Positions 30,619-42,825 of a stretch of DNA of 64,000 nucleotides are shown here, piece by piece; within the stretch, counting starts at the first letter, position 1; each line of letters opens with the position of its first letter. The translations under genes and the position numbers were made by a program. A model generated the notes under the pieces. It was not told the origin of the DNA, did no database searches, and worked only from the letters and a program-made list of their open reading frames with translations. Origin of the DNA: Otatea glauca (taxonomy: Eukaryota > Streptophyta > Magnoliopsida > Poales > Poaceae); assembly GCA_036346275.1 (NCBI GenBank), contig CM070730.1:4154309-4218308 (forward strand), given 5' to 3'.

Positions 30619-33600
30619 GGCCGTCGCGATCCCGGCGATGAAGATGGCGACGGCCTCGAGCAGCTCGATGCCCCAGTGGCAGGTGCCGATCGCCGGCCTA
30701 CGAACGTGTGGTCGACGTCGATCGGTAACTGGATCTCCAATGTTTTTTTGTCAGATCTATATATGTCCTTGTGTTTGATATACCGTGAAGGGACATGGCG
30801 CGTGCCTGAAAGGTCGTGGAATCTGTTACGATACGCGGTTTTGCATTGAATGGGAAATAGATGCATATTTTGTAAACAACTGGTCCATTTTTCAAACTTG
30901 GTTCAATTTTTAATCCTGAAGTTTGAAACTGTCTAAACCAGAATCCTGAGCTACCAAAACCGTCTAAAACATAAGCCTTAACCCATTCTAATGCGCCGAA
31001 GGAACAAGATTGTGAAGGAGAAAAATGGAGATCACTTTTTTATTACCCAAACGGCTTAACATAGTACAAATATTACAGTATCAATCTAAGAATCTAGAAA
31101 TCGAATTCTTGATTGCCAATGCCTTTAACAGTACAAATGGGCGCCATATTTATAGAGGATGAAGAGGTGGCAGTTATGCTCCAGAAAACGTCGTACAACC
31201 GAAAGGTGTCTCTCTACCAAATAGTGTCTTCTCGTCAAAAGGTGTCTTTTCTAGAATAACTTTCAGTTAGTTATTCGTACCTATCAGGATAACTGTCTGC
31301 ATGAATGCATGTGCAGGGATAACCGCTTGTCTCCGACCAGTATTACTGGTTAGGGTGGCTATTTCACAGGTCGGGGACGATCGGTGCGAAACAATGTGTA
31401 GGATTCTTAGCTAACTGGTCAGAGACGTAACTAATTGGGTGAACATGGGCTTCGTTCTATTTTATAGACTTTCTTTTTATGAGTTGCGGGCCTAAAAATA
31501 GAGTATGGCTTTTAACTGTTGCTAGCCTAAAAAAGAATATAGATGTTAATCGTCGTCACACATGAACCCGGTTTTATTGACATGGCTGTCATGTGGATCT
31601 GAGGAGCCAAGTTGTCATCTTCATCTTCTTCTTCCTCCCGTCTCTCTCCCATCTCCACAAGCTCCCTTGTCCGGCCGCCCTCCATCCCTTAGCCCCATGG
31701 ACGAGTGCCAAATCCATCGCCCCCAAAAAGAAGGCTGCTGCTCCGATGTTGTGACCTCTGATACTGCCCATCGTGCTTAGCTTGAGCTCCACCACACACC
31801 CCCTCCCCCTCTCTCTAAGCACACAAATCGTAGGACCCCCGAAGTGCAGCCACAGGTAGCATAGAGGACGACACTAAGCTGAAGGAGGGAGAGGGTGGAG
31901 TCACTAGCAACCGGAGTGGGTAGAGGTCGACCAGTGTGCCTAAATCCACATGATCTAGACCAAATCCTTGCCAATGGACGACACTGCCGACTCCATGATC
32001 GCACGCAAAAACTCGCCACTCTAAGCGTCCATGAGACCCTCCATCTGCATCACTCCACGATTCACCTCTCCTTGCTCATGTTCTACTAGGTCTCTCCTAG
32101 ACCACTGCCGAAACTCGCTGCCACCAAGCTCCATCGCCAAACCATGGCCACCAAATGATGGGAGGAGGCTATCCTAATGGGCGTGGCGGAGGTGGAGATG
32201 GTTGACCATGTCATGCGAGAGGAGAGAGATGGCAGAGAGGATGTCGAGGACAATGGCAAGCTTGGTGTCAAGGTCATGGAAGGAGGCAGAGAGGTGGAGA
32301 GGCATTGTAGAGAGCAACCATGGCGAATAGGAGGAAGAACATGAAGAGAAGGAAAGATTGGGGTTGACGGGTGGACCCCACTTGAGGAGGATAATGAGGT
32401 AGACATGGCATCATATCACTAAAATTTGTATATGCACGGGACACGTCGGCCAAAGCCACCTTGGTTTGGAAGGAAATAAAGTGGACAGTTTTGTTAGTTT
32501 GAAGTCCTGTTTTAGATGGATTGAGGGTTCAAGGTTGATAAATGAATTGATACAAAAAATTCAAGGTCGAAAAGTGGACTTTTTCCTTATTTGAGCCCGT
32601 CCACACCTCTAATTATTTTTCTGATTATTTTTGTTAAAGGATTTAAATTGCAGACCATAGCAGCTAGATGTAAAGTGATTAATGCAAAGCTTGTTAAGTG
32701 CATAAATGCACAAATAGATAGTGGCTGATGTATTTTTTTGAAGTAAAATATTACCATGCATACCGATGGATCCAAGCCAAGTGATTTTCTAATTCAAAAG
32801 GATTGCCCAATTTAACGCATGTATGCATTCATGGATGAATTAAACTAGACTGCGATGCATGGATCCTACCATGGTACCACACCGCAGCACGTTGCTGTTG
32901 TGCTAGGGTAGTGCAGTAGCTAGCCTATCACGGTGGGGCGCCAATTCTGCTATGCTATTGTGTTCTGCCACAATGTCATTGACTTGATGTGGTACCATGT
33001 CACAGTCGGAGTTATGTATCGTCTGTCGCTATTACCTCGGTCATAAATAAAACCAAAAATACAATTTCTACGTGTAGGTGTAGGCTGCCGTGGTCATAAA
33101 TAACAACAAAAATATGATTTCACGTGTGAGGGAGCCAGTTCAGCGGAAGGGCACTTGTGCTACGGACTACGGTTGCAGAAGTGCCAATGCACCATCTGAT
33201 CAAACATCGACGTTGACAAACAGGGGAACTTTTATCATGGTGGATTGGCTATCGGGATCAAATTAGAGCTGCATCAGCAGATTATCGATCCCCATTCCCC
33301 AGATGGAGGAAGGGCTGGCCGCGGGGTGCACGGCATGATGGCACAGCAACACAGTCATACATACGGCATCAGTCATACATATTGCCAAGAAAGAATTTCT
33401 TAGGTGGATCAATGTCACGAGGCCCAGCGGATGACATGGCGACAGCTCCAAGGCTGGCTAGTCGTTTTCACGGCCGATCTAATTGATTGATTTCAAAGCC
33501 CAATTGTGCCACCTGCAGGCCGATACCTTTTCTAATGGGCTGGGATGGGCAAAACACGTCGTATTCTAGCAGGCAACAAGCGTGTAAATGGCTACAAGAC

Positions 33601-34382
33601 ATTACAATCTCGTAACATTTCATCCAAATTCCGTGCCTTTGCCAAATAAAAGACACTAGAACTTTACGATTCTTTACTATAGAACTCAGGAAACACCACG
33701 AAATAGCAGACTCAACCAGCTGCTTCCCTCGAGCTCAGTTGACCCGAGCTTGGAGGTGGGATTAGGTGGGGTCGAGGCTCACGCAGCGGTTCGCCACGGG
33801 AGGGGTTGGTGGTGCTTGTTCTGCTTCTTGTCTCGGGTGGTTTGCTAGTTTGCTAGGGTTAGCAGCGTAGCTCAAGTTGATAAATTATTTGCTTTTAGAT
33901 ATCGGATTATCTGAATTAACAGATCTCGTCGTCACTAGGAACAAGATTACCGACTAATTTGTGACAATCTTTCTAAATAGTCTTACCAATTTTAGATTTC
34001 AAAATTGCTAAATTAATGTGAATAAGTATCAATTGATCACTCTAACAGTTTGTGTGTGTATATATATGTATGTATGTGTATGTTTTTTTAACTGATCACA
34101 CTATATTAATTTTGAATGTAACAACAGGACATGTATCGATAGAAACAATGGGCAATTTATTTACAACTGAACTTAGAGCATGTGAAATAAATTGTACTAG
34201 ATAAGTAGATTAGCTTGGGAAGATTCAGCTTTTATGTCTAAACAGTAAAATGACTAGCTATTACAAATTGTCTCACAAAGTCGAATCCTCGCAGAGCAAT
34301 AGCCACCCCGACATGCAAAGTCCCTAAGACAAATAAATGTCTAGCCTCTTTGCACAATATAAACAAAATGATAGAAGATCAA
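30619..34382. other. Long spacer without recognised genes
   Basis: 30619-30755 is probably the 5' part of the RING gene 4 coding region (see that entry). 31560-32420 is C/CT-rich, suggestive of an old DNA transposon interior, but no termini could be matched. 32700-34380 is mixed and AT-rich, with a (TG/TA)n microsatellite at about 34050-34085. No convincing frame. Confidence 0.35.
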
Positions 34383-34614
34383 GGGGGTGTTTGGGACAGC
34401 TCCAGCTCCACCAAAATCCGTGGAGTTGGTGGAGCAGGGTATTCTTAGCTCCAGAAATTTATGGAGCTGGAGCTGTGGGTACATTAAGAGTGTTTAGATG
34501 TGTCATCTTGTTTACATTTTAGACTAAAAATATAAACTTAATTCACTTTATTTTAGCCTACAAACTCCAGCTCTGAGGTGGAGCTGGGATCTGGAGCTAT
34601 ACCAAATAGGGCCC
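34383..34614. repeat. GC-ended MITE (232 bp), CTCCAGCTCC family
   Basis: GGGGGTGTTTGGGACAGCTC at the left and GAGCTATACCAAATAGGGCCC at the right form imperfect inverted termini, with further CTCCAGCTC motifs inside both ends. This type is common in panicoid grasses and usually assigned to hAT or PIF. The TSD is not clear, so the superfamily is open. Confidence 0.7.
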
Positions 34615-36006
34615 AAATATACTCACAAAGCACCTACTCAAGGTCAATGTAACAGACAAGCCTTGTCGCAGACAATGTCCCAAAAAAACAATATTGCCGT
34701 TGTATTGCCACAGAATCATCGACGAAGCTTTCGGAGATACAATACCGCAAACCACCAAGTGAAGCAATTCACTAAGTAGTCCCAAGATGCAACCAAACCC
34801 GCACAGAGCCACAAAATCCACTTTCCGACCAAGAATAGACCAAGTCGATCAAGAACAGTAAGCCACGAAGGACTTACTCCATGTAAAAGTCAACAAGTCA
34901 CCGAGTACCAAATCTACCACGATGCCAAAACAACCGCGCAGAAAAAACACGGTCTAGACCAAGATTTGGTAACAGGGAGCACCGTAGGTACCTCGCCGTC
35001 CATGACGTGCCTAGAGTCGCCGACTAACAATACCGTCCTCATTCACCACAGGTTACACGTGAAGTGGCAGCCACGGGGTGAAGGAAGACAGATCGGGGCT
35101 GAGGACCGCATGAGGGCATTGGGTAGGCTAGGATTTCACCGGAGCACCGCCGGAGAAGAAGAAACCGAAGATGGATTAAAAATTGGAAAAGGAGGGGGAA
35201 ATTATATTGTTCTTCAATCTAGCAAGGAGGAACACGGACCTGGGTTTTAAGGAGCACAGGAGTAGAAGGAGCAACGACCGCTAGAGGACTTGCTCAGCAT
35301 CGCCGCACGCATGGGAACCATGCCCACGATGAGTTTGTCGCCGCCGCTCTCTCCCTCTTCCTCTGACCCGCTTTGAAGGGGACTAGGCTAGCTCGGCTGG
35401 CTCGGTCAGATGGGCCTTGTTGGCCTGGTTGGCCCAGTAAGCCTATTTTTTTCCTTTTCAGAAATTTGGGTAAAACCTAATTTTATACAACATTACACGA
35501 GCGCGACAGGTGACACGTGTCGTCTACCGGTGCTTCTGCAATCGGTGAAGAGTTTTTTTTTGTATTTATGTTTGTAAGATCATCAATTTTGAAAAAGAGA
35601 GAGAGAGGCCAATTAAGCAAGGTTTTGGAGCTCCTAGAGAGCAGGAAGGGATACCCATTGCCGCAGTCCACTCGCTAGAGCTCAGCCCTCCAATGGTGAG
35701 AAGGTACTGGGAGAGTGGGAGTTGGGTGAGAAGGTACAGGTAGACGGAAAAAGACGAGACGTGAGGAGGTCAAAGACGAGACACGTGAAATATGTAGCCC
35801 AATGGCATTTCTCTAATTATGGCATCCCTATAATGGCACATTTCTAGGCCATTAATTTGCAGTGACATTTCAAAACAGAAAACTATATAATGTCATACAC
35901 CTACACATAACCCTAATTTATTAGTGTCATGTTGACGTCAACAAGAACCTGCCAGGCTCTGCCTCCGCGTAGCACAATAGTGGTAGTACTACTTCCTTTT
36001 TACGTT
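34615..36006. other. Spacer, possible old repeat
   Basis: 34620-35060 is CAA-rich with a repeat-like texture but no termini. 35100-35400 is mixed. No supported gene. Confidence 0.3.
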
Positions 36007-36354
36007 GGGTCAATAGTACATTTGATCCCTCAGCTATGTCTCAGGGCTCATTTTAGTCCCTTAACTATTAAATTGGTCCCTAAACTTCAATATTTGATTC
36101 GGTTTTAGTCCTTTTGTCGAGCTGGTGTTACATGGAGAGTTCGTGAGTCAGCACTCAACAGCGAGGACCTCTACCGAGTTAGCGCGTGCAAGAAGATGGA
36201 AATAGCCCTCTCATCTTCCATGTTTCAACACTGGCTGATAGGAGGTATACTTGTGCAACCACATGTGCTAACTTGGCCGGTTTTTTTTTTCCATAGTTTA
36301 AGGACCAAATTGAAGCCGAGTGCAAAGTTGGAGGACCAATTGCGCTATTATCCC
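36007..36354. repeat. Inverted-repeat MITE with ~60 bp arms (348 bp)
   Basis: The left arm from GGGTCAATAGTACATTTGAT pairs, in reverse complement, with the right arm ending GACCAATTGCGCTATTATCCC. Agreement continues inward (TTTTAGTCCCTTAACTAT against ATAGTTTAAGGACCAAAT). Long arms suggest a Mutator-like MITE. A 9 bp TSD is not clear. Confidence 0.65.
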
Positions 36355-36858
36355 TTTCGTTTGTCACTTCCTGGAGTGACTATTTAATGCTCCTGTCCTG
36401 TTCTTATGTGGTGATAACTTGCCGGCAACATCCTCCGGAGGAAAAATAATTTTGGACCGTGGACTCAGGCGACTAGATACTGTAGGAATTGGGTATTTAT
36501 GCAGAAATATAATCAAGTTCGTTTCTGTTGATGCACGGCAGTCTTCGATTCTTAATCAAGTCTACACCAGCAGGTGCCAATTAGTATCAATCATGATCCA
36601 AGAGAAACATGTTTTTTTGCTCCACTTTTCTCAACAGAATGTGCGATGAATGCACCTTTCATGGAAACAAACAAGATTTTCTCATCACAATCTTCAAATA
36701 AAAAACACCAAAAGTATATTTTACAAATTACTACTAAGCATTCCCAATTGATACATGGGGAAAGTTCATCCAGAGAACAATACATGTTCAAGAAAATTTC
36801 CCAACAATCAAGTGCAACAAATCACCAGCGTTTTGTTAGATGGAGCACGCGAACAGAG
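36355..36858. other. 3' flank of RING gene 5
   Basis: AT-rich; no separate gene supported. Confidence 0.4.
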
Positions 36859-37566
36859 CTATACAGGGCTAATATCGGCGTCGCCGGCCGGCGGCGGCGC
36901 GGCCGACGCCCGGCACACGGGGCACGTTGGGTGCGCCTTGAGCCACTTGCCGATACACTTGTCATGGAACCGGTGCCAGCACCGCGGCAGCGTCCGGAGC
37001 GCCTGCTCCTCCAGCATGGCGCCGAGGCAGACGCAGCACTTGTCCTCGGCGCCGGCGCCGCCGCTGCCGCTGCCATCGTCCTCGTCGTCGCTGAGACGCA
37101 GGAACGACTTGGCCGCCGACACCGAGCCCAAGGAGTCCGGCGAGAGCCAGATGACCATGACGATGATGTTGGCGAGGCAGAGCGCGTAGGCGACGACGTC
37201 CGCCTGGCTCCGCTCGAACACCACGATGACCAGCGGCACGAACAACATGAACACGACGGCGAAGCACCGGTTAGCCAGCGACGCCGGCGCGCCGTCGCCG
37301 GGCGTCGTCTCCACCAGCGGGGTCAGGACCGGCGGGGCGTCCTCCTGCTGCTGCGACGACGACGGCAGCGACTCGGCAGCGGAGGAGCCGGCGCGGGCGG
37401 CGATGGTGTGGCGGTACCAGCGCGCGAAGCAGTAGAAGAGGAAGATCTGGAGGGAGAAGCTGCCGGCGAAGGTGGCCGCCACAACGCCGTAGTAGTCGTA
37501 GGCGAGGCGGGTGGCGAGGAGCAACGTCAGGAAGGTGAAGGGCAGGTCCAGCCACGGGAGGTTCAT
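36859..37566 (-). CDS. Multi-span RING-H2 protein 5
   Basis: Intronless 235 aa ORF, longer than the other RING genes. Hydrophobic stretches at about 7-20, 26-48, 101-117 and 123-142 suggest up to four membrane spans, with a Ser/Gln/Pro-rich loop between them. A short acidic linker (SDDEDDGSGSGG) precedes a complete C-terminal RING-H2 finger: C177, C180, C196, H198, H201, C204, C215, C218, with Trp208. This arrangement fits multi-span membrane E3 ligases. The target is unknown. GC-rich third codon positions match the other intronless genes here. ATG at 37564-37566. Confidence 0.87.
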   Translation of the reverse strand: MNLPWLDLPFTFLTLLLATRLAYDYYGVVAATFAGSFSLQIFLFYCFARWYRHTIAARAGSSAAESLPSSSQQQEDAPPVLTPLVETTPGDGAPASLANRCFAVVFMLFVPLVIVVFERSQADVVAYALCLANIIVMVIWLSPDSLGSVSAAKSFLRLSDDEDDGSGSGGAGAEDKCCVCLGAMLEEQALRTLPRCWHRFHDKCIGKWLKAHPTCPVCRASAAPPPAGDADISPV

Positions 37567-37959
37567 CGCCGCCGCGCCTCCGGCGAGGCCGTGCTCATCA
37601 CACTCGCGAGCTCCCCGGCTAGTGTTGTGATTCTTTGTCAGCTCGAGGAATCCATGGAAGAATAGTGGACTCGTGGAGAGATTCCGGGGAGTCTATCGCC
37701 TTGTAAAATTGCCTTTTTCTCGTGGGAACAAGTCAATAATGCATAAATTAATTAATTGAAGAAAAGTACTAATTAATCGTTAGCTTCCACATCATCAAAG
37801 TGATTATTTTACATCTATGACCTGATCAAGCAATCCATGGTCCATTTAAAGTTTCGGTTTATACAAGAAATAGGGAATCGCAGCACCTAAGACGTCTGTT
37901 CACGTCTCTTCCCTCCACACACACACACCCACCCACCACCACCACCACACACACACCAA
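37567..37959. other. Upstream region of RING gene 5, with CA/CCA microsatellite
   Basis: Probably promoter and leader sequence. A (CA)n/(CCA)n tract runs over about 37917-37957 and ends at the hAT insertion target. Confidence 0.5.
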
Positions 37960-37966
37960 CACAATA

Positions 37967-39065
37967 AGGATTCAAATTTCGTTATCGGAATCTGAAATTT
38001 CGGCGAAATTCGGGTATTTCGGACAAATCTCGCTCAAAATTCAAAAACAAAAATTCAAATCCGGTTTGTTTTCTACCAAAAAAAACGAAATTTTGCCGAA
38101 ATATCTAGAAATTTTGGCGAATTTCAATTGAATGAAAAATGATTCAAACGATGTTGAAAAATTTTAAATTTTTTTTTGGAGGTTCCTGACATATCAATGA
38201 TGTACTCATAAAAATTTTAGAAGATTATCACATTTTAGGAATGTTTGAAAATTCAAACATTACTACTGTCCTGATAAAACACTAACCGATAAGTTTGATC
38301 CGAATGAAAAACGGTACAAACCATGTTAGAAAATTTTGAAATTTTTTGTGCATAGTTATGATACATAATTAATGTTCTCATAAAATATTTAGATGATGAT
38401 CAAACTTCATGAATTTTTAAAATTCGGACAGTGCAACTGAAGGTTGACCGACAAATTTCAACCGAATGAAAAATATTTCAACCCATTCTAAAAAATTTTG
38501 AAATTTTTTATAGATAGTATTGATGCATCACTAATATTACCATAAAATTTTAAAATGATTATCAAACATGAAAAAAGTTATAAAATTCTGACACTGTTAC
38601 TACCTCATTTATGCTAATTCTGGTTTTTATTTTTAAAAGATAACAAATGAAGTTAAAATATTTTATAAAATTTTATTTTTGATACTTGACTTCTTAATAT
38701 AGTACCATAAATTTTTTATAGCATTAAAAATCATATTCAATTTTATAAAATTCTAACAGTGTTTCTGCCAAAATTTTAAAATGTTTCAAAAAATACGTTT
38801 TTGGACAAAGTATCATCACAGATCACTTTCTCATGGGTTATTGATGTAATGAAGTCAAATATGGCCATAAAAAACCAAAATCCGGATTTTTTTTCATGAA
38901 ATTTCGCCTGGTTTGACCAAAATCTCTCCGAAAAAAAAAATCAAATTACTGTAGCATTTTCAAATTTTTTTCATTTTTTTCCGGATGGTAGTTTAGGTCT
39001 CGTGGGGCCCAAAATCCAAAATTTCGATGAAATTTCACCAAAATTCGCCAAAATTTGGATCCCTG
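37967..39065. mobile_element. Non-autonomous hAT-like element (1.1 kb)
   Basis: The left end AGGATTCAAATTTCG pairs with the right end CAAAATTTGGATCCCTG. Both flanks carry CACAATA (37960-37966 and 39066-39072), seven bases of a probable 8 bp TSD. The interior is AT-rich with repeated GAATGAAAAA..CAAACCATGTT-type blocks about every 160 bp. It is related to the fragment at 21660-21960 and, by terminus style, to the MITE at 23221. Confidence 0.75.
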
Positions 39066-40223
39066 CACAATACTACAACCTATCAGAGCTCTTCATGTGT
39101 CTCGTGCTTGGCTGCTACTTTTTCAGATTGTGCTATGTTCACCGTAGCCGGAACTTACTAAATCTAGAGGAGTTGAGGATGACAGAGCTTAGGATGTAGA
39201 CAGCAAGCGGCAGAAAATTTCCACTATAGTAGCCGCCACCTTCTAGTCACACAGATCGGATGAGGACCGATCGGCCTCATCCCTGCTAGATCTAGACCCA
39301 GCGACAAGGGATTAGGCTAGTAGTCATTTCTCTGGTCAACCCACTACCACTTACTAGCGGCATGACACCACATCCAGTTAGCTTGATCTCTATCACAATA
39401 GACTTCATCCATTTCACTTCTCCTCTGTCCACCTCTTAGTCCCACCTAACCTCTTTATTCTCTACTCAAAATTTCTCCCCTAATTCAGCCCCTGTGAGCC
39501 AAAGTATGAGTCTAAATTGTCGATAGCCACTGCAATTGCTACTCGCCAGTGCCATATGCTGTGGACCCCCTTACTTCGCACTGCAAACTATGCCTCCACA
39601 ACTCAGCCGCCCCCAAATAGCCAAGCCAATGGCCAAAGGAGCTGGAGTAGAGGGCCATCGCTCCCAAATCGCCTTGTAGAGGAACCGAGGTGGCGGATTG
39701 CGAGCGGAAATGATGGCATCGACTAGTCGTGTGGGATGGAGAGGCCTCAGGTGGGCCAACGCCTCTTCCTCTGCCAAGGTCGGCTCGTTGCTGTCGGTTG
39801 TGCACTCTTCTCCTCCGATAAGCTTTTGTCATAGGTATTTCTTGGGATTGTTACAATATATTTTCTTATTTATTCCATGAAGTGATTAATTTTGTTGCAA
39901 CTTGTTTTCTAAAATTTGTTGCAATCGATTTGGCCGAACATCGCCTCTTCCTTCGTGCTCGTCCGAAATGTTGCAACGAGTAAGTCGAATTATTGCAATA
40001 GGTATTTTTCCATGTTGCAATACCTCTTCTAAGCTCTTGTAGTTGTTACAATGAATGTTTCATTTGTTGTCATGGTATTTTATTTTTGTTGGGCGTAGTT
40101 TCTTGTATTGTTGCATAAATAATTCTTATTTATTGCAAAAATCTAGGTTTGTAGTTTGTGTTTGTTGCACAGGATGCGATTTTTATTGCAAGCCACGTAA
40201 CTTATTGTTGAGATTTACGAATG
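39066..40223. other. Spacer with TTGTTGCAA repeats
   Basis: 39890-40100 contains many TTGTTGCAA/TTGCAATA motifs, a texture seen inside grass CACTA-type elements. No termini were found and no gene is supported. Confidence 0.35.
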
Positions 40224-40291
40224 CATGCTGGAATGTGATGAAGAGGATAATCTCTGCCATGCTGGAATGTGATGAAGAGGATAATCTCTGC
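40224..40291. repeat. 34 bp perfect tandem duplication
   Basis: Two identical units begin CATGCTGGAATGTGATGAAG at 40224 and 40258. Confidence 0.92.
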
Positions 40292-40500
40292 CATGTGATC
40301 GGTCTTCCCTCTGTGTTTTAAGCCTCTTTTAGGATTTCCTCATCTTTCTTTTTTGTTGTTCTTTCTTTTGATATTGACGTCCTGTCTTTCAAGCTTTACC
40401 GTGATCTTTTCACGACTAATTTGTAAAAACTTATGTTATCATCCCCTTCTTGAATGAAAGGCAGAGCTCCTACTAATCTTTCAAAAAGAAAGATAGTTGG
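40292..40500 (+). repeat. Probable LINE 3' end
   Basis: A TAA-closed frame at 40319-40321 is followed by a T-rich tail region. Near the end lies GAATGAAAGGCAGAGCTCCT, the phrase with which many grass L1-type LINEs finish, followed by an A-rich stretch. This is recalled from family knowledge; no RT domain remains here. Confidence 0.5.
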
Positions 40501-40773
40501 GATTGATCTTGTTACGTGAGATCCGACGACAATCAAAACTTATGATGCGGACGCTAGTCGCACCTTAAGATAGTCGTACCCTAAGAAATATACACACTAA
40601 CTTTGTTTTTCACAGTGATTTACTTCGACGACCATTGAATGAGGTGCACGGCTTGCAATCTTTTCTGTACTCGAATACCACGAGTACAGCAGATCACTGC
40701 CGTGAGCCGTCCACGTGGGCATTTGATGGTTTAGTTTTGGGCACACGGATTAAGAAATATAAGAAAATAGAGC

Positions 40774-40908
40774 GGTGCTTCAATGCTTTCCTTTCCAATA
40801 CAAATTGCACAAATCTTAAAGCAAATGAAAGGGTAAGTAATCAGCATCTACCTTTCATTCATGTTTTAATATTTGTGCAACTGTTAAAAAGAAAAGTATG
40901 GAAGCACC
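40774..40908 (+). repeat. GGTGCTTC MITE, copy 1 (135 bp)
   Basis: GGTGCTTCAATGCTTTCCTT at the left and AAAAGTATGGAAGCACC at the right form inverted arms that continue inward (TTGCACAAATCTTAAA against TTTAATATTTGTGCAA). A second copy in opposite orientation lies at 60541-60660. Confidence 0.75.
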
Positions 40909-41656
40909 TCTCAAGAAAATAACCTTGTTATCCTTTCTTTATTCCAATACTTCAATGTTTTCATTAAACTATATAGATCGAGAGACAGTAGATCTCATTT
41001 ATTCATAAGAATATGGACCTTTATTTAATAAAAGTATAATAGAAAGAAACGAGATAATTATGCCTCAAATTTATAGAATGATTTATATCAATTGGAGAGT
41101 TGAGTGCTAAAACAACTTATATTTAAACTCAGACGAAGTACTTCACAGGTGATGGATGCAAGCGCAGAAGTAACATGTCAGAACAGCCTGCCGATGAAGC
41201 TGTTGCCAATAGTAAGTTAGCAACTCATCGGGTGATGGATGCAACCGCAGAAGAGCTTGCACCAGGGCAAATCACAAACGATGGTTTGCCTAACAGATAA
41301 TGACGATTTAGGGTGTCGTTGTCAGCGCTAAGCTGTCAAACAATGGGGCCAAGAGGGCTTAACTTATGCTGTACTAGCTCTGTCCCCCCAAAGCAACTCG
41401 CCACCGTCTCTTGCTCTGGGAGGAGATCGGGGAAAGGGAGCTGAATCGCCGTGGGACGCCTTTCTTTTCTTCTTTTTTTAAGACGAACGAACGCCGAACG
41501 GCGGATAAGAATGCGCGAGGAAGCGAAAGCGATGGGCATGGGGACCCGGAATCTAGCGGTGAAACAAGCTCATGTTGGTCTTTGCTTTACCGTGTTTACC
41601 CCTCTACCGTTTCATTTTATTATTATTTTTCTAGAAAAAGTTCATCTGGGTCTAAA
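40909..41656. other. Spacer
   Basis: A GATGGATGCAA.CGCAGAAG phrase occurs at about 41152 and 41232, an 80 bp spaced duplication. No gene supported. Confidence 0.35.
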
Positions 41657-41833
41657 GGTGCAATCGGCTCGGATTCGATCGGATATTGCTCTTTTTTATC
41701 CTAAACCATATTTTTTTTGTTAGACCCGGGGTCGGATACAGATTGTGCCGGATGCAAATACGGCGTGGATAATATCGGCCACGAATTCAAAGCGAATATA
41801 GAGCAAAATCAAAACGGTATCGAATATGTCGTA

Positions 41834-42555
41834 TGTTGTGAAACGAGACACAAGTGAGGGCGAACGCCGGCAGTTCCATGGGCCGCCGTTCACTAGAGTG
41901 ACAGTTGACACGGGGTTTATACAGGTTCGAGCACTAAAGTAGGCACCCTACTCTTATCGGTGTGCTCCCAGGGGGAGTAGAGGGGTACCTCCTGGCCCAG
42001 GCTCTTCGAAGACACACCAGTTGTATATCTTGTATTTATGAGAGTTCAAGTTACAGGCAAGGGTTACAATGAGTTTTTATAGGCGTTTGGCCTGTTGTAC
42101 AAATCCTATCCTACCTCTAGAAGGGTGTCTTAAGCGTGGACGTCCTCGTCATTCCATGAGGGTGGTAGTGGATCTCACGTCATCGTCTGCCGAGGGTAGG
42201 CCTCTGACTCCGGGGTCCCACAGGAGACTAAATGGCGCCACTCGGCAGTTGATCCTATGTAGGATGAGAGTGCCCACCCATCTCCATGAGCACTTGGAGG
42301 GGTGTCCTCTTGAATAGGGCATTTCACCATGTGCCTTACGGATGGAAGGGCGAGGCAAAGCCCCTTTGTGAACTGGAGACCAATCTACATACTTCCTTTA
42401 GAGAATGCGTGGGGTACGAAAGGACCTTCCCTTAACACTTCCCTTGAGGGTCCATGTCGGAGTATGAGGGGACCTCCGTGGCACCTCGCGCCAGAGTATG
42501 AGGGGACCTCCTGTGACACCCTACGCTATATTTGGGGAGGAGACTTCCCCCAACA
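41834..42555 (-). mobile_element. Solo LTR (722 bp)
   Basis: On the minus strand it starts TGTTGGGGGAAGTCTCC and ends CGTTTCACAACA, with TGTTG...CAACA inverted ends. A repeated CATACTC..GAGGTCC motif lies near the 5' end. The immediate flanks do not form a TSD. TCGTA at 41829-41833 recurs only 19 bp beyond the right end (42575-42579), so the exact right end or an intervening 19 bp filler is unresolved. No internal domain. Confidence 0.7.
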
Positions 42556-42825
42556 GAATACTTTTTGTCAGATATCGTACGAAAACAAATAATACATATG
42601 GCACACATATAACAATGATGAATCAATCATATGAGTTCAATGTGAAATAGGATTATCACGATTTAACAAGTATCAAATATTTCTTTATGTTTTGCAAAAT
42701 AATACTATGTATTCACATAGGCAAGTGGAAGTATATTCTTGCACGTCAAGCTCTGTTGATGGCTGCACCGCACGACAGGATGGTAGATAGGACAGCGTCA
42801 GGAGAGGGAGCCGTGGAGGGAGGGC

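Noticed and set aside
31562..32406. Several 60-106 codon frames on both strands
   Set aside because: CT-rich sequence gives Ser/Pro/Leu-rich frames in all directions. No homologous motif or gene structure.
36574..37665. A 363-codon plus-strand frame
   Set aside because: It is antisense to the GC-rich RING-H2 gene 5. Its Arg/Gly-rich composition is that of a shadow frame and it has no recognisable domain.
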